Positions 5,735 through 5,823 of a DNA stretch of 5,823 bases are shown here, one piece after another. Made by a program: the position numbers and the translations under genes. The stretch is from Bacillota bacterium (GTDB lineage Bacteria > Bacillota > Clostridia > Lachnospirales > Lachnospiraceae). The stretch is taken from positions 1-5,823 of the forward strand of contig JAEWWQ010000264.1 of NCBI GenBank assembly GCA_023458855.1. The letters run 5' to 3'. The notes under the pieces were generated by a model. The model searched no databases, was not told where the DNA came from, and was given only the letters and a program-made list of their open reading frames with translations. Each line of letters starts with the position of its first letter. The first letter of the stretch is position 1.

Positions 5735-5823
5735 TACAAGCAAAACCTCGAAAAATCTTCGATTTTCCTCGGTCGCTAGCGCGCTCACATAAATAACATA
5801 ATACCTTTGTATGCAAGCATACA
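5735..5823. repeat. Second tandem copy of the 124-bp repeat, cut by the window end
   Basis: All 89 visible bases are identical to 5611-5699, starting at the exact end of the previous unit. The copy continues past the window edge, so the number of repeats in the array is unknown. Perfect identity suggests recent duplication or ongoing homogenisation. Confidence 0.93.

Noticed and set aside
5573..5823. CRISPR array
   Set aside because: The units are 124 bp and directly adjacent with no unique spacers; repeats of 23-47 bp with spacers are absent.

Overview
The window is a stretch of low-GC Firmicutes chromosome. All convincing genes lie on the minus strand, so the biological order runs from high to low coordinates. 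RpoB begins MEKNRIRP and carries the Rif cluster NPLGELTHKRRLSALGPGG. Together with the L10-leader attenuator and strong AGGAGG-type ribosome binding sites, this points to Clostridia, most probably Lachnospiraceae. That is a judgement from recognised sequence, not from a search.

Layout in the direction of transcription: (1) 5823-5573, a tandem array of a 124-bp repeat with a strong nested hairpin: one full unit, one unit cut by the window edge (identical over the 89 visible bases), and one 23-bp remnant next to the following gene. (2) 5563-4250, a membrane-anchored CapA / PGA_cap-family protein. (3) 4234-4011, a sigma-A-type promoter followed by the ribosomal protein L10 leader and its intrinsic terminator. 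(4) rplJ (L10, 4010-3468) and rplL (L7/L12, 3411-3034). (5) An intrinsic terminator at 2969-3014, then a separate promoter with a palindrome at its expected start site (2856-2898). (6) rpoB (RNA polymerase beta), starting at 2776 and running off the window at base 1 after about 925 codons.

rplJ and rplL encode the ribosomal stalk base and stalk, and their supply is probably controlled by L10 (with L12) binding its own leader. rpoB follows as in most bacteria, but a terminator plus a new promoter suggests it is partly uncoupled from the ribosomal genes. The less ordinary part is upstream: where rplK-rplA commonly precede rplJ, this genome has a solitary capA-like gene and a repeat array. This looks like an insertion or rearrangement at an otherwise conserved locus. 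I see no defence system, transposase, CRISPR array, tRNA or rRNA. The most unusual items are the repeat array and the palindrome at the rpoB promoter.
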